From: Channallabes apus
Taxonomy: Eukaryota; Chordata; Actinopteri; Siluriformes; Clariidae
Assembly: GCA_030522415.1 (NCBI GenBank)
Contig: CM060125.1
Span: forward strand, 27,793,167-27,857,166
Direction: 5' to 3'
Length of the DNA stretch: 64,000 nt
Position numbers and translations under genes: made by a program. Each line of letters starts with the position of its first letter. Within the stretch, counting starts at the first letter, position 1. The notes below the pieces were generated by a model. The model was not told the origin of the DNA. It was given only the letters and a program-made list of their open reading frames with translations, and searched no databases. This document shows, in pieces, positions 23,315 through 34,583 of this stretch.

Positions 23315-25653
23315 CTTTAGGAGAGAAGAAAAAGGAAAACGGATTCCGTATTAGTGTTAGATGATATACTGTATCAGCGGTATTTAAATAAAGTACAACC
23401 ATGACAGGAGGCCGTCAGTGATCGGGTGGAAAAAAAGAAACAATCAAAGATTTATCTTGGTGGCCACGGGTACAGTATGTATCGAGATGATGATACCGCC
23501 ATTGTGTTTCATTTTGTGTTAATTCATGACATAATCCCAGTTTAATCTATTTTGGTTGAAGGTTATAACAGTACAAAAATATGAATTTCCACCATTCATA
23601 GTCTTATGAATACAGTGCGACGATTATTTCCTAATAATAATATGCTCTATATATTTCCCAGTCCTGATGCTTTCCTATACAGGTCCAGCACAGGTTATGA
23701 AAGATCTATAAAGGATGGTGCGAAATGCTGAAAATATCACATCTGCAGTCTACATGATATCCAGCAGGATGCAATGAACATGAGAGATTCTGGATCTCAG
23801 ATGAAATAATAAGGTATTGAGTCATGCACTTTATATAGTGCACTAAAAGTCATTTGGGATTCAGTCAGAAAGAAAGTGACTGAAGAGAGAAACTTTCTCT
23901 CTCCCTAACCAATTTACATATACTGCCGTCTGAATTAAGAATCCTTACTAGTATTCGGTCAATATGGGTGACAGAAATCCTGTAAACTCTAACCTTAGCT
24001 TTTTTCTGTAGCATTAAATCAAACAGAATCATCCATTCAGAGCCCTAGAGGCTAAACAAACCGTCCTCGGATGGAAAGCAGAGTCATCAAAGCTGGTGCA
24101 CACACACGCACATGCACACACACACACACACTCCTCGCTTGTCAGCTCCCGCTAATTGCCCGCTTTCTTACAGATGTCGCCATTAATTACCATTCCTGGA
24201 GACTTTTCAGAACAGCGGCACAACAGCAGCAGTTCGGCTTTTAATAAGGGCCAATTAAAAAAAGTGGAGAGACCAGTACTGTGTGTGTGTGCAGCTCATG
24301 TATGAAAAGTGTGTGGCCAATAAGCACTAGGTGGAGTGTCTGAAGGAGCTGGTCGATAAACCCTGCGCATCTTTCAGCATCACAGCTGGCAAGAAAAGAT
24401 GTGCTTGTTTATACTGTACATTTGTTTCAGACCCAATTAATGGATGACAGAGCTTGTTCTGGATCAGTCTTTTTAAATTACTGTATGTGACACTTAAAAT
24501 GCCTTCATCCCCCCCATGAAACCAGATTCTAAGGGCAAGTGCAGGTTGTACAGTACAGTAGGATGTGTGATCATTCTCTTACTGTAGTACTGTTTGTCAA
24601 TGGACATTTCTTTATCATAGCTTCGGTTATAGTGGCAGATGACACATAATTACAATCCAGTGCATGTTGTTTGAGTTTTTTAAACACAGTGCATGCAATG
24701 TTTGCCCTTATGTGTAGAATCGAACAGAATGCATGTATAATATAATTCTTCTTCTTCATCTTAAAAAAAAAAAATCCACATTAGCACAAAATATTCATTC
24801 TTTTATATCTGTGCCATGAACTTTAATTCCTTATGGGGCATGTTTTTTAATCATCATGTAGTGATTTGCAATTTCACATCCCACCATCCATCCATACCCA
24901 TTTAGGGTCAGTTTTAAGTTCATTTTTGCTGTTTTTTTTTAAACCAGCCAAAGCAGAGAAGTATATGAATGAGATTTTAAAGTGTTTCTAATAAGATGTC
25001 TACAGTACATTGTCTACGTAATAGACTTGTGCGATTTTAAGCACAACTCCAATTTTGTTGAAACAATTGGCAAACGTTTTCTTCCATCACCACAAAATAA
25101 GCTGCATTTTTATTAAATCCTGTTCATTTATTAATGTTTTGGTAGTCTCCTAGATCAGAGTGCATGATGCAAGAGCAAATTGCATGCAGTGTGCTGAAAA
25201 TAATAGAAAAAAAAGAGTTAATAAAAGAGTAAATATTGGTGAATGAGACGACAATTGATTTAAATTGGCTTCATTATTTTTATTGTGTTTACATTTTAGC
25301 AGCAAAATGACATTTTTTTAAAATTATTATTATAATTTTTTTTTTTTTAATAGAAAGGCCAGCTGGATTAGTCCCGGATTATTGTATTAGGCTGCATGTA
25401 AATGTAGTTATTGTTCTTGTTGTTAAAAAGAGCTTTGTATTCTTTCTTCTGTTGTTGCAAACTAAAGGATTAATGAGGTCATCTTGCTTGTAGGACCCTT
25501 AGGCATTACTTAGGACAAAGCATAATTTTTTAGGATTATCTAGGATCAAAAGGTAACGAGAGCGAATCTCAGCCCTGGGACATAAAAATGTAGAATTTTG
25601 TTGAAGTGTAAATGTTGAGGAAAAGGGAAAATCCAATGAATAAAATCAATATA
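23315..25653. other. gfra1 intron upstream of the D2 exon
   Basis: No further GFRA1 exon was recognised. A CA-rich patch is at 24098-24131. The 24135-24260 stretch is GC-balanced with homeodomain-like words (CTAATTGCC, CATTAATTACC, GGGCCAATTAAA) and is a candidate conserved noncoding block. The rest is AT-rich. Confidence 0.5.
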
Positions 25654-27273
25654 CAGTGGTGTGAAAAACTATTTGCCCCCTTCCTGATTTCTTATTCTTT
25701 TGCATGTTTGTCACACTTAAATGTTTCTGCTCATCAAAAACCGTTAACTATTAGTCAAAGATAACATAATTGAACACAAAATGCAGTTTTTAAATGAAGG
25801 TTTACGTTATTAAGGGAGAAAAAAAACTCCAAATCTACATGGCCCTGTGTGAAAAAGTGATTGCCCCCCTTGTTAAAAAATAACTTAACTGTGGTTTATC
25901 ACACCTGAGTTCAATTTCTGTAGTCACCCCCAGGCCTGATTACTGCCACACCTGTTTCAATCAAAAAATCACTTAAATAGCAGCTACCTGACACAGAGAA
26001 GTAGACCAAAAGCACCTCAAAAGCTAGACATCATGCCAAGATCCAAAGAAATTCAGGAACAAATGAGAACAAAAGTAATTGAGATCTATCAGTCTGGTAA
26101 AGGTTATAAAGCCATTTCTAAAGCTTTGGGACTCCAGCGAACCACAGTGAGAGCCATTATCCACAAATGGCAAAAACATGGAACAGTGGTGAACCTTCCC
26201 AGGAGTGGCCGGCCGACCAAAATTACCCCAAGAGCGCAGAGACAACTCATCCGAGAGGCCACAAAAGACCCCAGGACAACATCTAAAGAACTGCAGGCCT
26301 CACTTGCCTCAATTAAGGTCAGTGTTCACGACTCCACCATAAGAAAGAGACTGGGCAAAAACGGCCTGCATGGCAGATTTCCAAGGCGCAAACCACTTTT
26401 AAGCAAAAACAACATTAAGGCTCGTCTCAATTTTGCTAAAAAACATCTCAATGATTGCCAAGACTTTTGGGAAAATACCTTGTGGACCGACGAGACAAAA
26501 GTTGAACTTTTTGGAAGGTGTGTGTCCCGTTACATCTGGTGTAAAAGTAACACAGCATTTCAGAAAAAGAACATCATACCAACAGTAAAATATGGTGGTG
26601 GTAGTGTGATGGTCTGGGGTTGTTTTGCTGTTTCAGGACCTGGAAGGCTTGCTGTGATAGATGGAACTATGAATTCTACTGTCTACCAAAAAATCCTGAA
26701 GGAGAATGTCCGGCCATCTGTTCGTCAACTCAAGCTGAAGCGATCTTGGGTGCTGTAGCAGGACAATGACCCAAAACACACCAGCAAATCCACCTCTGAA
26801 TGGCTGAAGAAAAACAAAATGAAGACTTTGGAGTGGCCTAGTCAAAGTCCTGACCTGAATCCTATTGAGATGTTGTGGCATGACCTTAAAAAGGCGGTTC
26901 ATGCTAGAAAACTCTCAAATAAAGCTGAATTACAACAATTCTGCAAAGATGAGTGGGCCAAAATTCCTCCAGAGCGCTGTAAAAGACTCGTTGCAAGTTA
27001 TCGCAAACGCTTGATTGCAGTTATTGCTGCTAAGGGTGGCCCAACCAGTTATTAGGTTCAGGGGGCAATTACTTTTTCACACAGGGCCATGTAGGTTTGG
27101 ATTTTTTTTCTCCCTAAATACTAAAACCCCTCATTTAAAAACTGCATTTTGTGTTTACTTGTGTTATCTTTGACTAATAGTTAAATGTGTTTGATGATCA
27201 GAAACATTTTGTGTGACAAACATGCAAAAGAATAAGAAATCAGGAGGGGGGCAAATAGTTTTTCACACCACTG
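25654..27273 (+). mobile_element. Tc1 element, nearly intact, long IR/DR terminal repeats
   Basis: The 1620-base element is flanked by TA on both sides (25652-25653 and 27274-27275). Its ends are inverted repeats of about 210 bases: CAGTGGTGTGAAAAACTATT at the left and its exact inverse at the right. An inner motif GGCCCTGTGTGAAAAAGT repeats the outer end inside each arm, the IR/DR arrangement known from Sleeping Beauty-type fish elements. It encodes the transposase at 26033-27055. Confidence 0.97.
26033..27055 (+). pseudogene. Tc1 transposase (DD34E) with a single internal stop codon
   Basis: The frame spans 340 codons, the usual Tc1 length. Residues 1-110 hold paired HTH domains (KGYKAISKALGL, SVHDSTIRKRLG) joined by a GRPTK motif. 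The catalytic triad is at D153 (LWTDET), D244 (QDNDPKHTS) and E279 ([13 protein letters not shown]), with 34 residues between the last two; GGGSVMVWGCF precedes D244. Codon 242 is TAG (26756-26758) where the family normally has glutamine and the partner at 21140 has GAG, so one base change ends the protein after 241 residues, before the last two catalytic residues. No frameshift is present. It would cut and paste the element at TA sites if intact; as written it is inactive unless the stop is read through. Confidence 0.96.
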
Positions 27274-27480
27274 TAAGTTACAAAATAATTTATAAATCTA
27301 CAAACATTTACACAGACTTACTATTTAAAAGTCTATTTGCTCCTGCTGTGTCTGTTACTATTACGGTGATGCTGCTGCCATGTTTCAATCCTAACGCTAA
27401 TGTGGAAGAGTGTGTAATTCGTATGCTTAAGAAATAGCATGCTAGTATTTGCGTAGCAGTTAAAAACGACTGAATAGTTG
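27274..27480. other. Short intronic spacer
   Basis: No recognised feature. Confidence 0.5.
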
Positions 27481-27529
27481 AGAATTTCTCATGCACCTGA
27501 TCAAATATGTACAGTGTCTGAGAAATGAG

Positions 27530-28215
27530 AAAGAAAATAACACAACTGAAAACTAAATGAAAAATCCCGAAAACAAAATAACAAAAACAAAATAACAAAA
27601 ACAAAATAACAAAACCGAGAACAAAATAAAAAATCTGAAAACAAAATAATAAAGCCAATAACAAAATAAGTTAAAAAACAAAATAACAAAACCGAGAACA
27701 AAATAACAAAACTGGAGAAATAAAAAAAACAGAACCGAAAACAAAATGAAAAATCTGAAAACAAAATAATAAAGCCAATAACAAAATAACAAAACCAGGA
27801 ACAAATAACAAAACCGAAAAAAAAACTGAACCAAAAACTAAATAAAAAATCTGAAAACAAAATAACAAAGCCAAAAACAAAATAAGTTCAAAAACAAAAT
27901 AACAAAACCGAGAACAAAATAACAAAACGAGAAAAAAAAAAGAGCCGAAAACAAAATAAAAAATCTGAAAACAAAATAATAAAGCCAATAACAAAATAAC
28001 AAAACCAGGAACAAATAACAAAACCGAAAAAAAAAACTGAACCAAAAACTAAATAAAAAATCTGAAAACAAAATAACAAAGCCAAAAACAAAATAAGTTC
28101 AAAAACAAAATAACAAAACCGAGACCAAATAACGAAACCAAAAAAAAAAAGAAAAAAATTATTCAAAAACAAAATAACTAAACATGAACAATAACAAAAT
28201 AAAAAATCAGAAAAC
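27530..28215. repeat. Purine-rich AACAAAATAAC minisatellite with about 210-base higher-order period
   Basis: The sequence is built from words like AACAAAATAACAAAACCGAG and AAAAATCTGAAAAC. A longer unit recurs 210 bases apart (ACCAGGAACAAATAAC at 27794 and 28004). The minus strand is free of stops for long stretches and yields Phe/Leu-rich open frames that are by-products of composition. Confidence 0.93.
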
Positions 28216-28993
28216 ACAACAACAGTTCAGTCAAATGGAAAAAGTAGGTATAGTTTGCAAATGAAATTCTTATCGCTGATTGGCAGAGACAGCTCTCACT
28301 CAAGATATACAGTACAAGAAGTACTGCAGTCTGGTGGTAATCTAAACGTGCAGACACACTGTATGAACATGTACTCAAAGCTAAACTATTACTGGCCCTG
28401 TGAATGGCTGCCATGTGTCATAATAATGCAATCAACAAAAACACGATACGGACAAGACACAAGTTGGTAAACAGACCTGCTCTTACACAACACTACTAAC
28501 CATCTCTGATAATAACGAGCCATGTTTTACAGTGCGGAAAATATCAGGCCTAATAAGTCTTGCTGCGTGGCATCCCTACACAATTATCTTGTTGTATAGG
28601 ATTTTGTTGTATAGGCTGTGCTCATTCTGAAAGCTTTTTTTCAGTAAATTACACACATTATGACGGACACATACAGTATTACTGATATTAGTTATTGTTT
28701 AGGGAAATGTTTATGTAGCATTTTTTAATTGAGTGTCACCGGTTTCAGCATCAGCGGAAAAGCTGTAAGTTTCTAACATGGGAACATCAGCGAGAGAGGG
28801 CTTTCATAATAAATAATGGCACTCTGAAAAAAGTTCTTTTTTAATTGTTAGATTTAAAAAAAAATGTTTTTATACAAAAACACATAATTAAAAGAGGGGG
28901 TACTAACTTTTGAACTGTATTTCTCCAAATTCCTCCTTTTCGGAGGTAAGAGTTTAATACAACCTTTTTAATGTATTAAAAGTTGTATTTATA

Positions 28994-29037
<44 letters not shown>

Positions 29038-30589
29038 CTGCAATGTAGAAAGCACTTCAAGTCCAAGCAAACATCCCAACACCTACAACTAACAGACTGA
29101 ACATATGCTGAGGGCATTGAGTGTGTGGGTATGCAAGAGAACTAAGTGTGTGTGTGTGTTTGTGTGTTACCTAAGTGAAATGTGCGTGTGTGTGTGTGTG
29201 TGTGTCACATTGTATACGCAGCTGTCTACCTTTTCGTAAAGTGTGGGAGTCATACCTTAGTCCTGTGTGGGCTTGTGTTTCAGCGTGTGTGTGTGTGAGA
29301 GTGAGAGAGAGAGAGAGAAAGAGTAAGCAGACAGATGGCTCTGTCTCTAACCCCCATATCAAGCACACACACACACACACACGCACACACTGACTGAGAA
29401 GTGAGCGATTGTGTTTTCTCTGCAAAATTTCTGTTCTCGAGACACACAAATACACCTACAGTGTACTCACACGTTCACAAAGGTTATGAAAACTTATTCG
29501 CAGATTTACTTCCTAAACTTTTTTCTCTTTTGATGCAGAGTGTCTCCATTCTGCAAAATTCAGATCCGTTTGCTCGGAAGTCATATTGGTTGTCATGAGA
29601 ACAAGGTAAATAATCAGCAAAAGACAAAGTTAATGAGGTCTACATGTAGATTTTATCACGAGTTCGGTTATTCATGCTCGGCCATAGTAAGTCACATGTG
29701 CCTTCAAGGTTTTTTTTTTCGGAAATAATCAGATCTGGAACAGAAAACTAATACTGATTTTAAAAAACAAAACAAACAAACAAAAAAACAACAAGAAAGC
29801 ATCCGACGTATATGCTGATAATATACAAATTTGTTCATGCTGAGACATACAGTACAGTATATTGAGATGTCTACAGAACATGCCATGTTTAACACACGCG
29901 CACACACACACTCACACACACAATGGTCAGACTAATGGACGAGGCCATCTGCTCACGTCGCTGCAATCGGAACCCCTGCGCAGCAGCTCTAGTTTCTGAC
30001 TCAGGCTCAAATCGATTAGCGTCACCTGTTTCCTCCCTCCTCCGTCTCTAATTTTCAATTATAGCCAGAATGTGTCTGAATAACGACCTTGTCCCGCGAC
30101 GTACCAAACCGAAATAACATGGCGCAGATAATATTGCTGAGAAGGGGCTAACGTTACGCTAATGCACAACATGAAAGTTAGGCCACGGTAGCCATAAAAC
30201 CTTTTAGCTTTCGTCATCCAGTTTGATTTTTTTTTTTTCTATTCTCAGATTAAATCCCATATAAAAGAAAAAGGTTTCACCTGAGGGTTAATGGGAAAAA
30301 GCAAATTAAAATGAGGAGAGAACTGCAGCTTTGTTTGGCCTTGTTATGTCAGATTGTATTAGGGTCAAGGATTTGATTGAGTTCAGTTATTGCATGAATC
30401 GTGTGTGTGTGTGTGGGGGGGGGGGTGTTAGTGAGAGAGAGACAGAGAGAGAGAGGGATATTGCTTTTATAACGTTTTTATAACTTGGTGCCAACCAAAT
30501 GTCCCCATAAATATGGGAAAAATGGTTAAAAAATAAAAAATAAAAAACAGAGACGTATATATGTATATAAATAAATAAGTATAGATAGA
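28216..30589. other. Intronic stretch, no gene recognised
   Basis: Contains a (CA)n tract at 28997-29034, GT and GA tracts at 29147-29320, a CA patch at 29365-29390, and a GT/G-run at 30402-30427. The 29950-30200 stretch is GC-balanced and unexplained. Confidence 0.5.
28997..29034. repeat. (CA)n microsatellite
   Basis: About 19 CA repeats. Confidence 0.95.
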
Positions 30590-31247
30590 TATGAGGTGGT
30601 ACTGAAAAGTTTCAAGGCTAGTTTTGTAACACGTCAACAGATGGCAGCACAAGTCACAGGGAGCACCGAACCTCATAAGTCAGTGTGCCAAAAGACATCG
30701 TCCTGTGTACATCAGGCGCTGTGCAACTGGTGCTATTCTGACCACATGCATTATGTGCATACTGTATATCTGTTATTTCATCATGGTCAGCAAGTTTGAA
30801 CACAGAGGAAACGTGAAATTTCAGATTGAAAAGATTCTGCGTGAAACTGGGCAAATCTGCCACAGAGACATCTGACATGATTCGGCAAGTCCAGGGGCCT
30901 CATGTATCAACGATGCGTACGCACAAAAACTTTGCTTACGCCAGTTTTCACGCTCACGGTCGGATTTACTAACATTGAAATTAACGTGAGAATGTGCATT
31001 CTTCCACGCCAACGTCCTGTCTGGCGTACGTGTATTTCTTGTGCGTGTTTGTTTTATTTCCGTTGGCGACTCCTAGAGGCAATTATGTTAAATTGCACAC
31101 TACAAAGTATCGCACCAACACATGCGATATTAAACATTGCTATTAATTTATAATTGATAAAATGGGTTAATTGACACAATATTTTTCTACCAATTATGTG
31201 ATTTAGAACATATAAAAGCATTCGCAAATGTATACAACCCTTAGTCT

Positions 31248-31775
31248 ATGGCAATGGCAGTGTTGGCTTTATTAGAGGACGTTGTCAATGGCCGAATCCG
31301 AAGGGAACGCGTTTTTAGGGATCACAGTGATTTTCTGGCCCACGATGATGACTGGCTTATTAGCCGTTTCAGATTTCCAAGAGCTATCCTCCTGGAGCTC
31401 TGTGCTGAGTTTGGTCCAAATTTGGAAAGAGATACAGCGAGGAGCCACGCATTACCCGTTCCCTTACAGGTGCTGACAACGCTTGGTTTCCTGGCAACTG
31501 GTTCTTTCCAAAGGGAACCGGCAGTGGGGTTAAGCCAGTCGTCTTTGAGCCGTGCAATGCCAGCTGTATGGGACGGGATCACCTGCATGTCTAGCAGGTA
31601 TATAAGGTTTCCATACCATGAAGTTGACCAGCCAAACATTAAAGCGCAATTTGCAGCGATCGCCGACTGCGCGCACATTGCTATAAAGGCGCCATCTGAA
31701 GACGAATTTGCATACGTGAATCGGAAACATTTCCATTCAATAAATGGGCAAATAATATGTGATGCTCAAACAGAG
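31248..31775 (+). pseudogene. HARBI1-like PIF/Harbinger nuclease, 3'-truncated
   Basis: About 175 residues from the ATG match the N-terminal half of Harbinger transposases (DDE_Tnp_4 family): VPLQVLTTLGFLATGSFQRE, VGLSQSSLSRAM, then the first catalytic aspartate in IADCAHIAIKAPSEDEFAYV and NRKHFHSINGQIICDAQ. After CDAQ homology stops at a junction near 31770 (CAGAGCCGGTTCTACGG), so the second aspartate and final acidic residue are absent. The open frame runs 15 more residues into unrelated sequence. It lies inside inverted ends, so it is a transposon gene rather than the host harbi1. The partner MADF/Myb-like protein is not present. Confidence 0.87.
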
Positions 31776-31970
31776 CCGGTTCTACGGGGGGGCAAGAGGG
31801 GCCAGCGCCCCCTCAAATAAATGTCTTGCCCCCTCAAATAAAAAATTTGAAATGTTGAGAAAGCATAGGTTAATATACTCACAAAATAAATTTATAACAA
31901 GTTGATAAAATGATCTGCGTTAGCGGAAAAATCCGCCTAAAAAGGGACACTACATAATACGGTATTAGAT
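31770..31970 (+). mobile_element. Possible third insertion inside the Harbinger element
   Basis: CAGAGCCGGTTCTACGG followed by a GGGGCAAGAGGGG / GCCCCCTCAAATAAA block looks like one end of another fish DNA transposon. Its other end is not clear. Confidence 0.35.
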
Positions 31971-32430
31971 TTCACAGGCTGCAGCACGCGCAACTCGCCC
32001 CCGTACATGAGGCCCCAGTTGTTTTGAGTGGCACGTGCGCTTCAAGAGCAGAAGAACATCCCTGGAGGATGATGAGAGATCAGGAAGACCTTCAATGAAC
32101 TCAACCCATTCGGCAACTTTTGAATGATGATCGTCCGAGAACAATTCACAACATTGCTGCCATTGCCGATGTGTCATACGAAACAGTCTCGGCAATCCTC
32201 ACGATTTGAACATGCTGATGCCAGTAAGGTTCATTTCCGGGCTGCTGACCAAGAAGCAGAAGGAATATCGCATCGAATGTTGCCAAGAACTCCGTCAGCG
32301 TGCCATGGATGACCCGTCCTTCATGTCGAGGCTCATTACCGGTGACAAAACTTGGGTGTAAAACGTGGGTACGATCCTGAGACGAAGCAACAGTCTTCAC
32401 AGTGGCGGAGCCCAACATCTCCACGCGGCA

Positions 32431-32668
32431 TTGCGCATTGAGAATTCGTTCCCAGCGGCCAAACCATTAATAGAGAATACTACTGTCAGTTTTAAGGCGT
32501 CTGAGGACAGACGTAGGGTAAAACCGATTGGATCAGACACCACCTCATAGATAGAGGGTTAGGTAGAAATCCAACAATAGCAATTACAGGAAACAACTGC
32601 TAATAGGGTCAGATTGAGGTGTAGCAAGGAATTAATTAGCAACAGTTGCTAATTTATCAATAGACATT

Positions 32669-32703
<35 letters not shown>

Positions 32704-33320
32704 GGTAAATCCATTCATCATTTTGCTGAGGTAAAAAAAAAAAACAAGTCAGTTTCAGATTAGCCCCAGAGACTAATTATTGTGTAAACAGACCTGCACC
32801 ACTGCCGCCCTGCTAATGCTCTGCGCTAATAATTAGCTGGAGGTTTCCTGAAAAAAAGGTCGAGCGGAAATGAGATGAAAGGATGAGAAAAAGTGTGTGT
32901 GTGTGAGAGAAAGAAGAAAGATTGCAACTTTAAAAGCTCAGCTTACAGAGTAAACATGGCTGAGTTGTTTGTGTCCCTGTATGTGTGTGTTGATGAATTG
33001 CTGAGTGTGTTAGGAGAAGTGTGATGTAATGGGGCAGAATGATGGTGGTGGTGGTAGAAAATGCTGCTGGTGGGCTTGTTTTTGCTATTATGTCAGAGAA
33101 AGATGAAAGTGTCCCATGTCTTTAAAGTGCTGTAGGATTGTTGCCCCAAACCAGTACTATAAAGAATTACAATATATTACAATATATATATTATATATAC
33201 AATATATATTTATTTACAATATATTTCCATGATATCTGTGTTAAATAAACAATAAAACACTTGGGGGTGTGCTGTTAAAGGTTTATTTCTCTCAAAACAC
33301 AACAGGTCAATAATAATTGT
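32431..33320. other. Intronic stretch with CA tract
   Basis: Holds a (CA)n tract at 32673-32700 and, at 32755-32885, a GC-balanced block with ACTAATTATTGTGTAAACAG (a forkhead-like TGTAAACA next to a homeodomain-like TAATTA) and GCTAATAATTAGC. No gene. Confidence 0.5.
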
Positions 33321-33349
33321 GCTTTCAGCGTTCAGCCTTTCGTCACATA

Positions 33350-33560
33350 CTGTATACATCACTGCACAGCGAAATTGTTTATTCTTCGCATATCTCAGCT
33401 TTTTGTTAGTCAGAGCGCATGGTCAGCCATTACACGGCGCCCCTGGAGCAGTCAGGATTAAAGGGCCATGCTCAAGGGCCCAACAACAGCAACCTGGCAG
33501 AGCTGAGGCTCAAACCTCCAACCCCCAAATTTTATACATACAATATAGTGACACTGCTAA
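33350..33560 (-). mobile_element. Decayed tRNA-type SINE (family B)
   Basis: CACAGCGAAATTGTTTATTC, AGAGCGCATGGTCAGCC, GGCGCCCCTGGAGCAG and GCTCAAGGGCCCAACA match, in order, the SINE at 53961-54216. The pol III head end is decayed. Confidence 0.75.
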
Positions 33561-33644
33561 CACCGTGACACAAGTTCCTGTTATCACTTTCACTATAGCA
33601 GTCATTCTTTCTGTCTCTATATTTCTTTCTGTTCACTTTACTAA

Positions 33645-34197
33645 GCGGCTCTCTCGCGGAACCCGACAAGATTTTTTGCAGCGCGGGAATAAATTTACGA
33701 ACAATACGCGGTAGCGGTCGGAAACTGGTGGAATTTGGATCGAGCGGGCGGTCTAATAATATACCGTTCCCGATGTCCTTTCTGAACAGCTGGCAGACGT
33801 AATTTTTGTTTTCAGCTACACCATTCCTAAGCTACCGTGTTGACAAAAAATGTCACATTTATATTTTGAAGAAAAATAATAAATATGCTCCAATTTTGTA
33901 CATTGTTTCTACATTTTTTCCCCTGCAACACATTTTGCGTATTAACCATTCTTGACAAGAAGAATAAAAATAAAATATATTGTTGTACAACCTACAGTTT
34001 TTTTGTTATCCCTCTCTTTCGGTTTAAATGTGAGATTCTGGAAACACATAGACATTTAGCGGGAGCGGTCGGGTCGGGAAGAAAATTATTCTAAGCGGGC
34101 AGCGGGTGAACAAAGAGTGATATATAGCAGGAGCGGGTCGGTGTGGGATAAAACCTCGCGGGAGCGGGACTAAAAAACAGTCCCGCGCAGACCTCTA
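33645..34197. mobile_element. hAT-like remnant with GGGAGCGGG repeats
   Basis: The block contains several GCGGGAGCGGG / AGCGGGCGG words and ends ACAGTCCCGCGCAGACCTCTAC, which resembles a fish hAT end. The left limit is uncertain. Confidence 0.4.
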
Positions 34198-34199
34198 CT

Positions 34200-34583
34200 C
34201 TGTAACTTCATCATAATGGCTCTAATCTGAGGTGCTGTTAATCTGAGGTGGTGATTTTTGAGACTCGCCAGCTTCATCATCATGCTTGATGTTTTTTTTG
34301 TTTTTTTTTCAAATGCACTTGGCAATGCTGTTCTTGCAAGAACTATTCCAGAACAGCTGACCTTCGTGTCTTAAAATAACAACTGATGCTTGTTGTTGTT
34401 GTTGTTCTGGAATAATTCTTGCAAGAACAGCATTGTCAAGTGCAATACTGAACATTCAAAGTTTTTGCAGTTTTCCAGATAGAATGCGCTATTTCATAAT
34501 TTTTATGTTTTCAGTAATTAACGAATTAAAAACAAAAGACGAATGAGAAGATGTGGATAAAGTCAAACTTTTGACTGGTACTG
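34200..34583 (-). mobile_element. Tc1-like remnant with an internal inverted repeat
   Basis: The right end CAAACTTTTGACTGGTACTG|TA is a typical fish Tc1 end. Upstream CAGCTTCATCATCATGCTTG and GACCTTCGTGTCTTAAAATAA are decayed minus-strand transposase sequence. An almost perfect 42-base inverted repeat lies inside. Confidence 0.65.
34314..34444. repeat. 42-base inverted repeat, 47-base loop
   Basis: 34314-34355 and 34403-34444 are inverse copies differing at two positions by my alignment (TGCACTTGGCAATGCTGTTC against the same with one change). Confidence 0.93.

Larger units (their letters stand above)
30894..32016 (+). mobile_element. PIF/Harbinger element nested in the mariner remnant
   Basis: The ends are inverted: GGGGCCTCATGTA at 30894 and TACATGAGGCCCC ending at 32016. 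The insertion interrupts the mariner coding sequence exactly at these points. I could not define the three-base target duplication usual for the family. It contains the nuclease pseudogene at 31248 and unrelated sequence from about 31770. Confidence 0.78.
30590..32430 (+). mobile_element. Mariner-family remnant split by a PIF/Harbinger element
   Basis: The left part (30590-30893) begins GAGGTGGTACTGAAAAGTTTC and carries KFEHRGNVKFQIEKIL-like coding. The right part (32017-32430) encodes FEWHVRFKSRRTSLEDDERSG, then NIAAIADVSYETVSAIL and ITGDKTWV, the HTH linker and first aspartate region of a mariner transposase. Frameshifts and stops occur throughout, and the C-terminal half and right end are missing. 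Confidence 0.82.

Noticed and set aside
22937..23354. Arg/Ala-rich open frames in other frames and on the plus strand over the D2 exon
   Set aside because: These are shadows of the GC-rich gfra1 exon. Only the frame with conserved cysteines and matching splice sites has homology.
27308..28217. Overlapping minus-strand open frames rich in Phe, Leu, Tyr and Ile, resembling membrane proteins
   Set aside because: They arise because the complement of an AACAAAATAAC minisatellite has almost no stop codons. Repeat structure explains the hydrophobicity.
31248..31775. A functional host HARBI1 gene
   Set aside because: It lies within inverted transposon ends, is intronless, and is cut off before the later catalytic residues.
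33319..33714. 131-codon open frame
   Set aside because: It runs through a decayed SINE and the start of a hAT-like repeat.
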